64,000 nucleotides of DNA from JASJAR01 sp039198225 (GTDB lineage: Bacteria; Pseudomonadota; Alphaproteobacteria; Rhodobacterales; Rhodobacteraceae). Positions 52,092 to 61,384 of this stretch are shown here, one piece after another. The stretch is taken from positions 1 through 64,000 of the forward strand of contig JBCCTQ010000006.1 in assembly GCA_039198225.1 (NCBI GenBank), given 5' to 3'. The notes below the pieces were generated by a model. That model was not told the DNA's origin. It was given only the letters and a program-made list of their open reading frames with translations, and searched no databases. Numbering within the stretch: position 1 is the stretch's first letter; each line of letters starts with the position of its first letter. Both the position numbers and the translations under genes were made by a program.

Positions 52092-53702
52092 ATGAGCAGA
52101 CCTAATCCCCTTCTCTTATTGGCCGTTCTGGCCATAGCGGTTGTTGCTTTGGGCGGGGCCGGGATCCTCAAAGGGGGTCTCTTTATCGGCCGCCACGAAG
52201 GCGACATGTACCATTTGATCGACATCCTTTTCAGGATGGAGGCGGGCCAGCGGCCGCATTTGGACTTTCTCACCCCAATCGGCATCGGGGCGTTCTGGCC
52301 GATTGCGGCGCTTTTGAAGGCCGGTTTGTCGATTGATCAGGCGATCCTTTGGGCTCAAGCGGGCCTGGCTGCGGCACTTTTGCCGGCCCTATGGTGGACC
52401 GCCTATAGCCGGTTCCAAGGTGTGTTGGCCTATGGTTTCGGGCTTTACGGAATTGCTCTTTTGGTCGCGCTCGTCCATGGCGGGCCGCAAGATATTGTTT
52501 CAGTTTCAATGCACTACAACAGATGGTCTTGGGCCCTGGCTTACATTGCGGTCGCATTGGCGGCCTTGCCGAGCCTCGGGCGGCCCTTGCCCTGGCTCGA
52601 CGGCACTCTGATCGGGCTTGCGGGCGTCGGACTTCTTCTCATTAAGGTGACCTATGCGGTGGCCTTCGGCCCGGTCGTGCTGGCCATGCTCTTGATCCGC
52701 GGGGCGCGGCGCACACTCGTCTCCGCCCTCATTGCCGCTTTCATCGCTTTGGTTTGGTTCACGCTGGCCTTTGGGATCGGCCATTGGACAGCCTATATTG
52801 GCGACCTTTTGCTGGTGGCAACGGGCGATATCCGACCGAAGCCCGACCTGGCCTTCGACCGCACGCTGATCGCGCCCACCTATATCGGTACTTCCTTTGC
52901 AGCGCTTTACGCCGTCATCCTCCTCCGCCAAGGCGGTGCCGATCGGGGCGGGCTCTTTCTTCTTCTGCTCCTCCCCGCCTCCGCCTACGTGACCTACCAG
53001 AACTTCGGAAACGACCCCCAATGGGTGGTGCTTTTCGCACTCCTCGCTCTCACATTCGCAACCGGTCTCGACGAGGAGGCGGCAGTGCAGCGCCGACGGC
53101 TCTCTTTTGCCGTGACGGTCATTCTCGCCCTGGGGCTCCCGTCGGTTTTCAACATGGTCTACAGCCCGATCCGCCATGCCCTTGTGCCGGTTGAAGATCA
53201 CAGCCCTTTATTGCCGACGAGCGACCGCCATGCGGGCTTTCAAACCCGCACGTTCCGCGCGGTAAAGGTTGATCTGCAAATTCCCTATGACGGCGACGGG
53301 ACCGGCCTCGAAGCCCTCCGCCCCTTGGCCGAACGGGAGGATCCTATCGAGTTCAAAGGGGAAATTCTGGACGAATGCGAGATCCTGTCGGGCCTTCAAG
53401 GGTTGTTCAGCACGGTTGCGGCGGACCTCAAAGCCTCCGGCGTGGTGGACGGGCAAAGCGTGTACGTTGCCGATCTTTTTTCTGTGAATTGGCTTTTTGG
53501 GGCAGGGGAGCCGGTTCTCGGCGCCGCGCCCTGGTATTACGGCGGCCTCCCGGGCTATGCGAATGCCGATCTCCTGCTGGTTCCATTTTGTCCAATCCAA
53601 CCCGGCGTGCGGCAAGATATTCTGGAACGGATCGAGGCGGATGGACGGCCGTTGACCGAGATCCGAAGGACGCCACTTTATATATTACTATCAATAGGTT
53701 AA
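52092..53702 (+). CDS. Polytopic membrane protein of unknown function
   Basis: A 536-residue inner-membrane protein with about eleven helices in the first 370 residues and a soluble C-terminal domain of about 160 residues. RHEGDMYHLIDILFRMEAGQ after the first helix is a periplasmic loop with conserved-looking acidic and aromatic residues, like GT-C glycosyltransferases of the ArnT/PMT type. The first loop has the Asp that such enzymes use, but I cannot confirm the family. The C-terminal part contains a DLFSVNWLFGAGEPVLGA stretch. It is divergent from the AAA ATPase and convergent with cpaA. Confidence 0.75.
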   Translation: MSRPNPLLLLAVLAIAVVALGGAGILKGGLFIGRHEGDMYHLIDILFRMEAGQRPHLDFLTPIGIGAFWPIAALLKAGLSIDQAILWAQAGLAAALLPALWWTAYSRFQGVLAYGFGLYGIALLVALVHGGPQDIVSVSMHYNRWSWALAYIAVALAALPSLGRPLPWLDGTLIGLAGVGLLLIKVTYAVAFGPVVLAMLLIRGARRTLVSALIAAFIALVWFTLAFGIGHWTAYIGDLLLVATGDIRPKPDLAFDRTLIAPTYIGTSFAALYAVILLRQGGADRGGLFLLLLLPASAYVTYQNFGNDPQWVVLFALLALTFATGLDEEAAVQRRRLSFAVTVILALGLPSVFNMVYSPIRHALVPVEDHSPLLPTSDRHAGFQTRTFRAVKVDLQIPYDGDGTGLEALRPLAEREDPIEFKGEILDECEILSGLQGLFSTVAADLKASGVVDGQSVYVADLFSVNWLFGAGEPVLGAAPWYYGGLPGYANADLLLVPFCPIQPGVRQDILERIEADGRPLTEIRRTPLYILLSIG

Positions 53703-53716
53703 GTTTAGAACCTGAC

Positions 53717-54184
53717 CTAAATCAACGGGCTGAGACCCAGATAGATCACGAGAGTTCCCGCCAGAGCGAGGCCCATTGGAAAGTCGTTTCTGTGAAAGCT
53801 CTCCCATTGCGGTAGGGCGGCAGGTACGGCCGGGATCGCACGAAACACGCGATGGGTGACGAAGGCCGCCAAGAGCACGGCCGCGAAGAGATAAAGAAAC
53901 GTCGCCGCATGGTCGAGGGCGATGAACGGGGCCATGGCGGCGGCGAACTTTGAATCCCCCGCCCCGGCCTTGCCGAGGGCCGTCAGCACGAACCCGGCTG
54001 TCAAAATGACAATCAGGTGGACATAGCGCCAGAGATATTCGTCAAACGGCAGGCCGAAGGGGCCGACGACGGCGAAGACCAAAAACAGCGACACGACCGC
54101 CTTGTTGGGAATTTTCATCCGCGACAGATCTGACCACGCCACCCAAAAGGCGATGGGGGCGACGAAGATTAGAAATGGGCTCAT
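53717..54184 (-). CDS. cpaA: Prepilin peptidase (TadV/CpaA)
   Basis: Cleaves the leader of Flp prepilin. The 155-residue membrane protein is of the short TadV type without a methylase domain. The two catalytic aspartates are Asp19 (AWSDLSRMKIPN) and Asp77 (GKAGAGDSKF), the standard pair of type IV prepilin peptidases. About four helices. It closes the leftward tad block, separated from tadD by 127 bases. Confidence 0.92.
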   Translation of the reverse strand: MSPFLIFVAPIAFWVAWSDLSRMKIPNKAVVSLFLVFAVVGPFGLPFDEYLWRYVHLIVILTAGFVLTALGKAGAGDSKFAAAMAPFIALDHAATFLYLFAAVLLAAFVTHRVFRAIPAVPAALPQWESFHRNDFPMGLALAGTLVIYLGLSPLI

Positions 54185-54285
54185 CCGGCGACCTCACAAG
54201 GCGAGCGGCGTACCGCTTCACCGGAGGGTGTCGCAAAAAAATATGACCAGAGAATGGCTTGGCGCTGGAACGCCGTTGGGAAGTC

Positions 54286-54306
54286 GGGCGGGCGCTTGGC
54301 CCGCCC
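54286..54306 (-). terminator. Hairpin downstream of tadD
   Basis: GGGCGGGC (54286-54293), loop GCTTG and GCCCGCCC (54299-54306) form a perfect 8-base stem just past the tadD stop at 54312. No T run, so termination may be partial. Confidence 0.55.
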
Positions 54307-54311
54307 TTCCG

Positions 54312-55166
54312 TTAGTTCCGGACGTTGGCTTCGAGGGCGCCGAGGCTCCGCGCGGCGGCTTCGAAATGCTGAGGATGCGTGTCAACGGCGTCGCGGAGAA
54401 GGCCTTTGCCGATCTCCACATCGCCTTGTTTGACGGCCGAGAGCCCCAACGTATGCAGAAGCTCCGCTCGCTCGACTTGCGACATCTGAACGACCGGCAA
54501 ATCATATTTGCGCTGGGCGCCGCGGGCCAAAGCGAGGTTGTTTTTCGCTGTGAACATCGAGGGCTCATAGGTCAGAGCTTCGCCAAAGAGCCGCTCTGCT
54601 CCGGTAAAATCACCCCGGGACAGTTTCGAGTAACCCCAGTTGTTCAGCGTGCCCGCCGGCTTCGTGGTCAGTCCGATGGCGATCTCGTAAAAGCTGTCGG
54701 CCCGCTCCCATTCAGAATTGGCGTCAGCCACCATCGCCTCGAGCCGGTAGCGGGTGAAGTTCTCCATGGTTGGCGGGATGAGATCGAGCTGCGCTTCGGC
54801 CCGGTCCCATTCGCCCGAGCGGATCAAAGATTCCGCATAGCCCAGGCGGTCATCATCGACCGCTTGGGGATGTTCGACGATCTGCGCCCAGACTGCGTTG
54901 GCCTGGATGGCCTTGTTGGCTCGGACCAAAGACCGCGCCAAACCACGCTTGAGGTCCAAACGGTCAGGGTTTTCCGCCGTCGCGCGCTGGAAATAGCGCA
55001 CCGCTTCGTCGGGGTCGGGCGTGTTGAGCATCACGTCATTGAGCCCGGCCTCGTCGATTACGTTGACGGCTTTGAAAGCGGCGTCGAGTTCTGCGGTGTC
55101 CTGGTTGGCACAGGCCGACAGCAAAACGGCACTGCCAAAGCAGAGCGACTTCACGATGTGGCGCAT
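54312..55166 (-). CDS. tadD: TadD-like TPR lipoprotein (1)
   Basis: A 284-residue outer-membrane-type lipoprotein. Signal SLCFGSAVLLSAC ends at Cys19. The rest is made of TPR units (EAVRYFQRATAENPDRLDLK, LLRDAVDTHPQHFEAAAR, and others). TadD proteins assist secretin assembly and Flp pilus biogenesis. It lies 35 bases downstream of a second TadD-like gene, so the locus has two. Confidence 0.88.
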   Translation of the reverse strand: MRHIVKSLCFGSAVLLSACANQDTAELDAAFKAVNVIDEAGLNDVMLNTPDPDEAVRYFQRATAENPDRLDLKRGLARSLVRANKAIQANAVWAQIVEHPQAVDDDRLGYAESLIRSGEWDRAEAQLDLIPPTMENFTRYRLEAMVADANSEWERADSFYEIAIGLTTKPAGTLNNWGYSKLSRGDFTGAERLFGEALTYEPSMFTAKNNLALARGAQRKYDLPVVQMSQVERAELLHTLGLSAVKQGDVEIGKGLLRDAVDTHPQHFEAAARSLGALEANVRN

Positions 55167-55201
55167 AATGTCCCTAGTCCTTTTTCTGCTCGATCGTTCG
55201 C

Positions 55202-55762
55202 TTAGTCGGGCGTAGCGAGGAGCAGGTAGGACCCGGTCCCGCGCCGCACGAGCGCGAATTCGTTATCGGGTTCAGAATAGGACGAATTTCCAACTTTAGC
55301 GAGGGCTAGGCGGAGGTTTTCGCGAATTTCGTCACTTTGGCCACTGTCGAGGGCAAAGGCGACGCGAAAAACCCGCGCCGCTTCGCCAAATTCGCCGGTT
55401 TCCATCAAGACGACGCCGAGATTATTCCAGGCAGGGGGGAACGCGGCGTCTTCATCGGTGGCGCGGCGCAGAAATCTTTCGGCCTGGCCAAGGCGTCCGA
55501 GCCGGAGATTTGCGGATCCCATGGCGGAGAGAACGTCGACCGTGAACCCCTGTTCGGCGGCGGCGCGGGAATAGGCGTCGAGCGCAAGCTCATATTCTCC
55601 GGCCGCCATGAGGCGATGGCCCACGATCAGCCCGTCGACGCTTTGCCCCGCCGCCCGTCCCACCGGGGGGAACGGGCTTCCTTCACTCTGTTCTAGACCG
55701 GTTGAGGTGCAGGCGGCCAAACCGAGCAACATCGCCATTGCACGAAGTGTGACCGCCCCCAT
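55202..55762 (-). CDS. tadD: TadD-like TPR lipoprotein (2)
   Basis: A 186-residue lipoprotein. The signal ends in LGLAAC (Cys18). TPR units include YELALDAYSRAAAEQGF, AERFLRRATDEDAAFPPAWN and GEFGEAARVFRVAFALDSG. Shorter than the neighbouring TadD; probably a duplicated, diverged paralogue with its own role. 20 bases downstream of tadC. Confidence 0.87.
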   Translation of the reverse strand: MGAVTLRAMAMLLGLAACTSTGLEQSEGSPFPPVGRAAGQSVDGLIVGHRLMAAGEYELALDAYSRAAAEQGFTVDVLSAMGSANLRLGRLGQAERFLRRATDEDAAFPPAWNNLGVVLMETGEFGEAARVFRVAFALDSGQSDEIRENLRLALAKVGNSSYSEPDNEFALVRRGTGSYLLLATPD

Positions 55763-55782
55763 ATGACCCCCTGCTTAAGCCC

Positions 55783-56772
55783 TTAGAAGTTGGCTTCCCT
55801 CAGCGTGACCGCAATTTCGTAGATCGACGGTCCGATCAGAATGATCAGGAGCGGCGGAACGGTCAGCATCATTGTGGCAAGGGTCATCTTCGTGGGCAAG
55901 GTGTTGGCCTTCTCTTCGGCACGCATCACCCGTTTATCGCGCATCTCCGCCGAAAAAACCCTCAGGGCTTCGGCCACCGAGGTCCCGAAACTGGCTGACT
56001 GGATCAGCACGGTGACGAACGATTGGACGTCGGGCACCCCGGTTCTTTCCGACATGTCGCGCAAGACCTGGATCTTGTCCTTACCGGCCTTGGTCTCGTG
56101 GGAGACCATTTCGAACTCGTCGGCGAGGGCAGGATAGCCGGCGCGCACTTCTTTCGAGACCCGGAGAATGGACTGGTCGAGCGACTGGCCAGCTTCAACG
56201 CAGACGAGCATCATATCGAGGCTGTCCGGAAACCCGTTGGTGATCTCGGTTTGGCGCTCCTGGAGACGTTTGGTGACCCAGTATTTCGGAATGTAGTAGC
56301 CGACCGCACCCGGGATGATGATCGAAAGAATGATCACATGGGTCTCGGGCTCGCCCGTCGCCGACGAATAGATCGCGTAGATCAGACCGAACAAGAGGAA
56401 GAGAAGTCCAAGGGCAAATTGGAGGAAGTAGTAGGTCCTCACGGCCGTTTTTGACCGGTATCCCGCCTGGAGAAGTTTCAGACGGATTGCGGAATATTCC
56501 TCTTCGCTCTGGGGTTCGAGGAAGTTCGAATACTTCTCGAGCTTGTCTTTCTTGTTGTTGGTGCGCAGCCGCGCGCCTTTATCGCCCTTCGCAGCCGTGT
56601 CATAGGCCCGGCCCTGTTCTTTGATCCGGTCAAGCGGGTCGACGTCCTTTTTCAGGAGCGTCGGCAAGGTCAGCATAATAAGGATGACCCCGAGCCCGCC
56701 GATCGCGATCAGCGGCCCGAACGGGCCAAGATTGTCGGTGAGGAAGGTGTTGATCTGGGCGAGAATTTCCAT
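55783..56772 (-). CDS. tadC: Type II secretion F-family protein TadC
   Basis: A 329-residue inner-membrane platform protein of the Flp pilus system. Helices near residues 18-35, 118-138 and 140-165 and at the C-terminus surround the GspF-like cytoplasmic domain (PDSLDMMLVCVEAGQSLDQSI). Partner of TadB; the two together form the platform on which the TadA ATPase works. Four bases after tadB. Confidence 0.94.
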   Translation of the reverse strand: MEILAQINTFLTDNLGPFGPLIAIGGLGVILIMLTLPTLLKKDVDPLDRIKEQGRAYDTAAKGDKGARLRTNNKKDKLEKYSNFLEPQSEEEYSAIRLKLLQAGYRSKTAVRTYYFLQFALGLLFLLFGLIYAIYSSATGEPETHVIILSIIIPGAVGYYIPKYWVTKRLQERQTEITNGFPDSLDMMLVCVEAGQSLDQSILRVSKEVRAGYPALADEFEMVSHETKAGKDKIQVLRDMSERTGVPDVQSFVTVLIQSASFGTSVAEALRVFSAEMRDKRVMRAEEKANTLPTKMTLATMMLTVPPLLIILIGPSIYEIAVTLREANF

Positions 56773-56775
56773 GGG

Positions 56776-57744
56776 TCAGACCTTAATGTTAACCAACGCT
56801 CGCATGACGAAGACGTTCGCCACGAGAAAGCCCGCGACCACGAGACAGGCCGGGATGAAATACTGGGTCTCTTTGACCGCATCGTAGTAGTTGGGCTGGA
56901 GAACGTTGATCATCACCAGGGCCCCGAGCGGGAAGACCGAGAGGAACATGCCGGACCACTTGGCTTCGGCGGTGATCGCACGGACCCGCCGGAAGAGCTT
57001 GAACCGCGCCCGGATCACCTTTGCCAAGCCGTCAAGGATCTCGGCGAGGTTACCACCGGAGGTTTGCTGGATCGTCACGGACACGGCGAGGAAGCGCAAA
57101 TCCTGCATGTCCATCCGCTCGGCCATAGATTTCAGCGCTTCGCCCACGTCCCGGCCATAGGCGGCCTCGTCGGAAATGACGCCCATTTCGGTGCCGAGCG
57201 GGTCGGGTACCTCTTTGGCCACGATTTGCAGAGCCGATGAGAATGGATGGCCGACCCGGAGGCTTCGCACCATCAATTCGACCGCTTCCGGCAATTGCTC
57301 TTCGATCATGCCCATCCGCTTTTTGGCGGTGTTGTTGACCCAAACATAGACCGCGCCCACGCCCATCGCGACCGACAGGGCAACGCGCACCGGAAAGCCT
57401 GCCGCCGTGCCGAAGGTGAGACCGAAAAAGGCCACAACCGCGAGGACGGCCATGACGACGATGAGCTGTTGCGGGGTGAAGGCAATATTGGCCTTCTGGG
57501 CCTTGTCAGCGAGGATCGAATAGATCGGGATCGACCGCGACCGCATATGCTGGGACATTTCCTTTCGGAGCTGTTCCAACACCTGCTCGCGTCCGGCGCC
57601 CTTCTCGAGCATGTCGAGTCGACGGTTTATCCGGTTGTTGAGGCTGATCGACTTGCCAAAAACGGTCAAGTAGATGCCCTGGACCAAGGCCAGGACACCA
57701 ATGAAGATCAGAACGTAAATCAGCGGGGCGGCTGAGATGACCAT
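56776..57744 (-). CDS. tadB: Type II secretion F-family protein TadB
   Basis: A 322-residue inner-membrane platform protein. First helix at about residues 5-25, a helix pair at about 95-130, then a GspF-type domain (LPEAVELMVRSLRVGHPFSSAL and GLAKVIRARFKLFRRV) and two C-terminal helices. Six bases downstream of the cpaF stop. Confidence 0.95.
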   Translation of the reverse strand: MVISAAPLIYVLIFIGVLALVQGIYLTVFGKSISLNNRINRRLDMLEKGAGREQVLEQLRKEMSQHMRSRSIPIYSILADKAQKANIAFTPQQLIVVMAVLAVVAFFGLTFGTAAGFPVRVALSVAMGVGAVYVWVNNTAKKRMGMIEEQLPEAVELMVRSLRVGHPFSSALQIVAKEVPDPLGTEMGVISDEAAYGRDVGEALKSMAERMDMQDLRFLAVSVTIQQTSGGNLAEILDGLAKVIRARFKLFRRVRAITAEAKWSGMFLSVFPLGALVMINVLQPNYYDAVKETQYFIPACLVVAGFLVANVFVMRALVNIKV

Positions 57745-57750
57745 GGCCGG

Positions 57751-59214
57751 TTACTCCGCGGCGAAGGGTTCGAAAATGTTCGACGGCAAGTCGTAGCCCC
57801 ACATCCGGAAACGCTCCGAATAGTGGCTTCTGACGCCCGTGGCCGTGAAATGGCCGATGATTTTATTGTCCGGCGTGAGGCCGATCCTCTGGTAACGGAA
57901 GACTTCCTGCATGGAGATCACTTCGCCTTCCATGCCCGTCACCTCGGTGATCGAGACCATGCGCCGCGAGCCGTCCTGAAGACGAGACGCTTGAACGATC
58001 AGGTTCACAGCCGAAGAGATTTGGGCCCGGACAGCTTTGATCGGCATTTCGAGTCCGGCCATCGAGATCATGTTTTCCAAACGCGACACGGCGTCCCGGG
58101 AAGAGTTGGCGTGGATCGTGGTCATTGACCCGTCATGGCCGGTGTTCATGGCCTGGAGCATGTCGATGACTTCCTCGCCCCGCGTCTCACCGACGATGAT
58201 CCTGTCGGGGCGCATCCGAAGTGCGTTTCTGAGACAGTCGCGCTGGGTGACCGCGCCTTTGCCTTCCACGTTGGGCGGGCGGCTTTCCATCCGGCCCACA
58301 TGGGTCTGCTGGAGCTGAAGTTCGGCCGTGTCCTCAATGGTCAGGATCCGCTCATCATTGTCGATGAACGAGGACAGCGCGTTGAGCGTGGTCGTTTTAC
58401 CAGAACCCGTACCGCCAGAGACGATCACGTTGAGCCTCGTCGCCACTGCGGCTTGCAGATATGCAGCCATTTCCTCGGTATAGGCCCCGAAATTCACGAG
58501 GTCGTCGACCGAGAGCTTTTCCTTTTTGAACTTCCGGATCGAGACGAGCGATCCATCCACCGCGATCGGCGGAACCATGGCGTTGAAACGCGAGCCGTCT
58601 TGAAGACGGGCGTCAACGTAGGGGTTCGATTCATCGACGCGGCGGCCAACGGCCGAGACGATCTTGTCGATGATCCGAAGAAGGTGGCGTTCGTCTTTGA
58701 ACGTCGTGTCAGTGAGCTGGAGCTTACCGGCGCGTTCGACGAAGACCTGCTGGGGGCCGTTAACCAAGATATCGTTAACGCTGTCATCCTTCAGGAGAGG
58801 TTCCAGCGGGCCGAGGCCGGTCACCTCGTCGAAGAGTTCCTGGTTGAGGGTCGCGCGTTCCTCACGGTTGAGGACCACGCCCATCTCGTCGAGCGCTTCG
58901 CCCGAGATCGAGACGATTTCTGCCCGAAGATCACTTTCGGCCGCCTGTTCGAGGGCGGCGAGGTTGAGGTTGTCGAGGAGACGCTTGTGGAGTTCCAACT
59001 TGATCTCCCCAAGCCGCTCCTTCCGCTTCTTTTCCTTGTCCACCGGGATCGCCTGGGAGGTCGTCTTCGACGGATTGGCCCGGCGCATGATCTTGGGCTT
59101 GGTCGGCTGGGCCGTTCCAGCAGCATCGGCTGCCGGTTGGGGCACGGCCGCAAGCTCCGGTGCTGCGGATTTTCCGGCGTCTCCGCCTCCGGTTTTTTTA
59201 TACTTTGAGAACAC
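57751..59214 (-). CDS. cpaF: Flp pilus ATPase (CpaF/TadA)
   Basis: A 487-residue hexameric secretion ATPase that drives pilin assembly. Walker A IVSGGTGSGKTTTLNAL near residue 265, the Asp box GVVLNREERATLNQE and VFVERAGKL precede it, and RNALRMRPDRIIVGETRGEE is the Walker B/His box region. The first 60 residues are a disordered Pro/Ala/Lys linker. Nineteen bases after cpaE. Confidence 0.96.
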   Translation of the reverse strand: MFSKYKKTGGGDAGKSAAPELAAVPQPAADAAGTAQPTKPKIMRRANPSKTTSQAIPVDKEKKRKERLGEIKLELHKRLLDNLNLAALEQAAESDLRAEIVSISGEALDEMGVVLNREERATLNQELFDEVTGLGPLEPLLKDDSVNDILVNGPQQVFVERAGKLQLTDTTFKDERHLLRIIDKIVSAVGRRVDESNPYVDARLQDGSRFNAMVPPIAVDGSLVSIRKFKKEKLSVDDLVNFGAYTEEMAAYLQAAVATRLNVIVSGGTGSGKTTTLNALSSFIDNDERILTIEDTAELQLQQTHVGRMESRPPNVEGKGAVTQRDCLRNALRMRPDRIIVGETRGEEVIDMLQAMNTGHDGSMTTIHANSSRDAVSRLENMISMAGLEMPIKAVRAQISSAVNLIVQASRLQDGSRRMVSITEVTGMEGEVISMQEVFRYQRIGLTPDNKIIGHFTATGVRSHYSERFRMWGYDLPSNIFEPFAAE

Positions 59215-59233
59215 TGGCGCTTACCCCTCGGGC

Positions 59234-60478
59234 TTACTGGCCTTGAACGGCCTGTTCATTGACGTCGTGGAGTGACTTTGCGAGCTTCTGGATTTCCTTC
59301 CGGAGCGGGTTTTTCCCCGCGATCTCGGCCAGGGGCACGCCGTGGTCATTGGCTTCCACAATTTGTTTGCCGCCATCGGGCATCAAAACTTCGATTTGAA
59401 TGTCGAGGCTCTCGGCCATCCGCTTGACGCGGCTCTTGCCGGTTAAGTCGGTGAACTTCGGCGCCCGGTTCATCACGTAGCGGAGCTTTTCGTAAGGAAG
59501 CTCTTCGCCTTTAAGGGCGCGGATGGTCCGGAGCGTGTTTTGGGCCGACCGCATATCAAGCTCGAGCATGGCGAAATAGACATGGGCGGCGTGAAGCACG
59601 GTCTCGGTCCACACCGTCAGCGTATGCGGCATGTCAATGACGACGTAATCGAAGTTGGTCCGCGCGATTTCGAGGACCTTTTCGATGTCTTCGGGGCCCA
59701 CGAAATCGAGCGGCAAGAGTTCCGCCGGTGCGGTGAGAATGAACATTTTCTCGTTGAAGGGCAGAAGCGATTGCAAGAGCGCGTCCGCGTCCATCGACGA
59801 GGTGTCCGAGAGAAGTTCGAAAACCGCTTCCCGGCGCGGCATGTCCAAATAGGTCGCTACCGATCCGAATTGGAAATCGAGATCGAGGACGCAGACTTTT
59901 GGCTCTTCTTCGAGTTGCGCCAATTCCCAACCGAGATTGACCGCGAGCGTTGTCGCACCGGTGCCACCCGCAAGGGCGTGAATTGGGAGCAAAACACCGT
60001 CTTTGTCGCCCGACGACTTGATCGCAGCAGAACCTTCGACCGCCACCGCTGCCGGTGTCGGGCGCCGCATACGCTCGATCGCGTCGTGCAGTGCTCCGTC
60101 GGGCAGAGGGTAGGGGACAAATTCTTCCGCGCCGAGCTGCAAGAGCTGGTGGAGCGCCACCGGGCTCACCTCTTCGGCGATCAGAATGACTTTGACTTTT
60201 CGGTTGACGGCGACACGGATCAAATCCGCGACATCGCTGATATTTTCTTCGTCGTCGGAGTTCATCGCCACCGCGACGAACTCAAGATGTTTGGCTTCAG
60301 GCTGGCGAAGGAATGTTGTGGCGTCTTCGAATGTCAGATCGCCCCAGTTTTCCCCACATTCGGCTTCCATATCCTCAATAAGAAGATCGAAGCTCTGAAC
60401 GTCGCGAGAGACCGTACACGCCGTGATCGGCGCCAGTTCTTCCGCTTCCAAGGCCGCGGTGCTGCTCATCTTACTCAC
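59234..60478 (-). CDS. cpaE: Pilus assembly protein CpaE/TadZ
   Basis: A 414-residue protein: an N-terminal receiver-like domain (about residues 1-140) and a C-terminal ParA/MinD-type domain. The P-loop reads LAGGTGATTLAVNLGWEL, lacking the first Lys of a standard KGGxGKTT box, as expected for TadZ-type proteins, and YVVIDMPHTLTVW is the Walker B area. TadZ localises the Tad machinery at the pole. It begins a new transcription unit after a terminator at 60664-60690. Confidence 0.93.
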   Translation of the reverse strand: MSKMSSTAALEAEELAPITACTVSRDVQSFDLLIEDMEAECGENWGDLTFEDATTFLRQPEAKHLEFVAVAMNSDDEENISDVADLIRVAVNRKVKVILIAEEVSPVALHQLLQLGAEEFVPYPLPDGALHDAIERMRRPTPAAVAVEGSAAIKSSGDKDGVLLPIHALAGGTGATTLAVNLGWELAQLEEEPKVCVLDLDFQFGSVATYLDMPRREAVFELLSDTSSMDADALLQSLLPFNEKMFILTAPAELLPLDFVGPEDIEKVLEIARTNFDYVVIDMPHTLTVWTETVLHAAHVYFAMLELDMRSAQNTLRTIRALKGEELPYEKLRYVMNRAPKFTDLTGKSRVKRMAESLDIQIEVLMPDGGKQIVEANDHGVPLAEIAGKNPLRKEIQKLAKSLHDVNEQAVQGQ

Positions 60479-60663
60479 GTCCTTCTCTTTCCCGATGGGT
60501 TGGCCCTTGGAGAATTCCAGAGGTCACCGCCCCGCCGGTGCCGCAACAGCGTAGAATCACGCTGCTCACACGGCTCCCACAGGCGGACACTCGTCCCGAA
60601 TGTTGGCGACATTGAGGCTAAAAGATCGTAATTATTCGGTTTTAAGAGACGATTTAAACGCAG

Positions 60664-60690
60664 AAAGGGCGACCGTTTCGGCCGCCCTTT
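60664..60690 (-). terminator. Hairpin downstream of the OmpA-type gene
   Basis: AAAGGGCG (60664-60671) and CGCCCTTT (60683-60690) form the outer stem; CCG-TTT-CGG continues inside with one mismatch. It lies 23 bases after the OmpA-type gene stop at 60713 on the minus strand, splitting the tad locus into two transcription units. Confidence 0.65.
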
Positions 60691-60712
60691 CCAATTCGAG
60701 GTGAAGGTGGGG

Positions 60713-61378
60713 TTAACCGCCTTGCTGGATCGTCTGAATCCCGCCGCCTGCATCGGGCGGAGCCTCCTCGGCGGACTCTACGTAGTCGCGGTCGAGGATC
60801 GCGGCATAGCGACCGTCAAGGCCGGGGTTCACCCGTTTGGCTAAGCCTGACACTTCGGTCACCGTCCGGCGGTTCCTGCGCTCGCGTTCGTCGGTAACGA
60901 TGAGCGGACGGGTTTCGCCAAACGAGACCAGCGCTTCGAGACGCGACCGGCTAATGCCTTGGGTCGAAAGGTAGTTGACCACGGCCTGGGCCCGGCGCTG
61001 ACCGAGGCTCCGGTTATAGGCGTCGGAACCAACGGCATCGGTGTGGCCGAAGACGCGGAACCGAACTTCCGGGAATTGCCGGATGAAGTCAGCTTGCCGG
61101 TTCAACACCGAACGAGCCTCTTCATCGAGGACGGCCGAGTCAAAGTCGAAGTTGACCATGGTCGGCACGAGATCGGTGAAGCGCGCGTTCAGGTTGGCCG
61201 CGAACGTGCGTTCGCCGTTCTGGATCAGGGTGTTGTTCATCGTCGGGTTGCCGAAGCCACCTTCATCGATGAACGCCCCTGCCTCATTGTAGAACGGGCT
61301 GCCGAGATTGGCGTCGCCACAGGCCGATAGCGCCAAAGCGGAACCGGCCGCGAGGAGGATTTTGATGCGCGTAGCCAT
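60713..61378 (-). CDS. OmpA-family lipoprotein of the tad locus
   Basis: A 221-residue outer-membrane lipoprotein. Signal ends at LALSAC (Cys20). The OmpA/Pal peptidoglycan-binding domain covers residues about 70-190: VNFDFDSAVLDEEARSVLNR, FRVFGHTDAVGSDAYNRSLG and QRRAQAVVNYL. It takes the place where other tad loci have cpaD, and probably anchors the secretin complex to peptidoglycan. Downstream of cpaC by six bases. Confidence 0.9.
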   Translation of the reverse strand: MATRIKILLAAGSALALSACGDANLGSPFYNEAGAFIDEGGFGNPTMNNTLIQNGERTFAANLNARFTDLVPTMVNFDFDSAVLDEEARSVLNRQADFIRQFPEVRFRVFGHTDAVGSDAYNRSLGQRRAQAVVNYLSTQGISRSRLEALVSFGETRPLIVTDERERRNRRTVTEVSGLAKRVNPGLDGRYAAILDRDYVESAEEAPPDAGGGIQTIQQGG

Positions 61379-61384
61379 TGTCGC

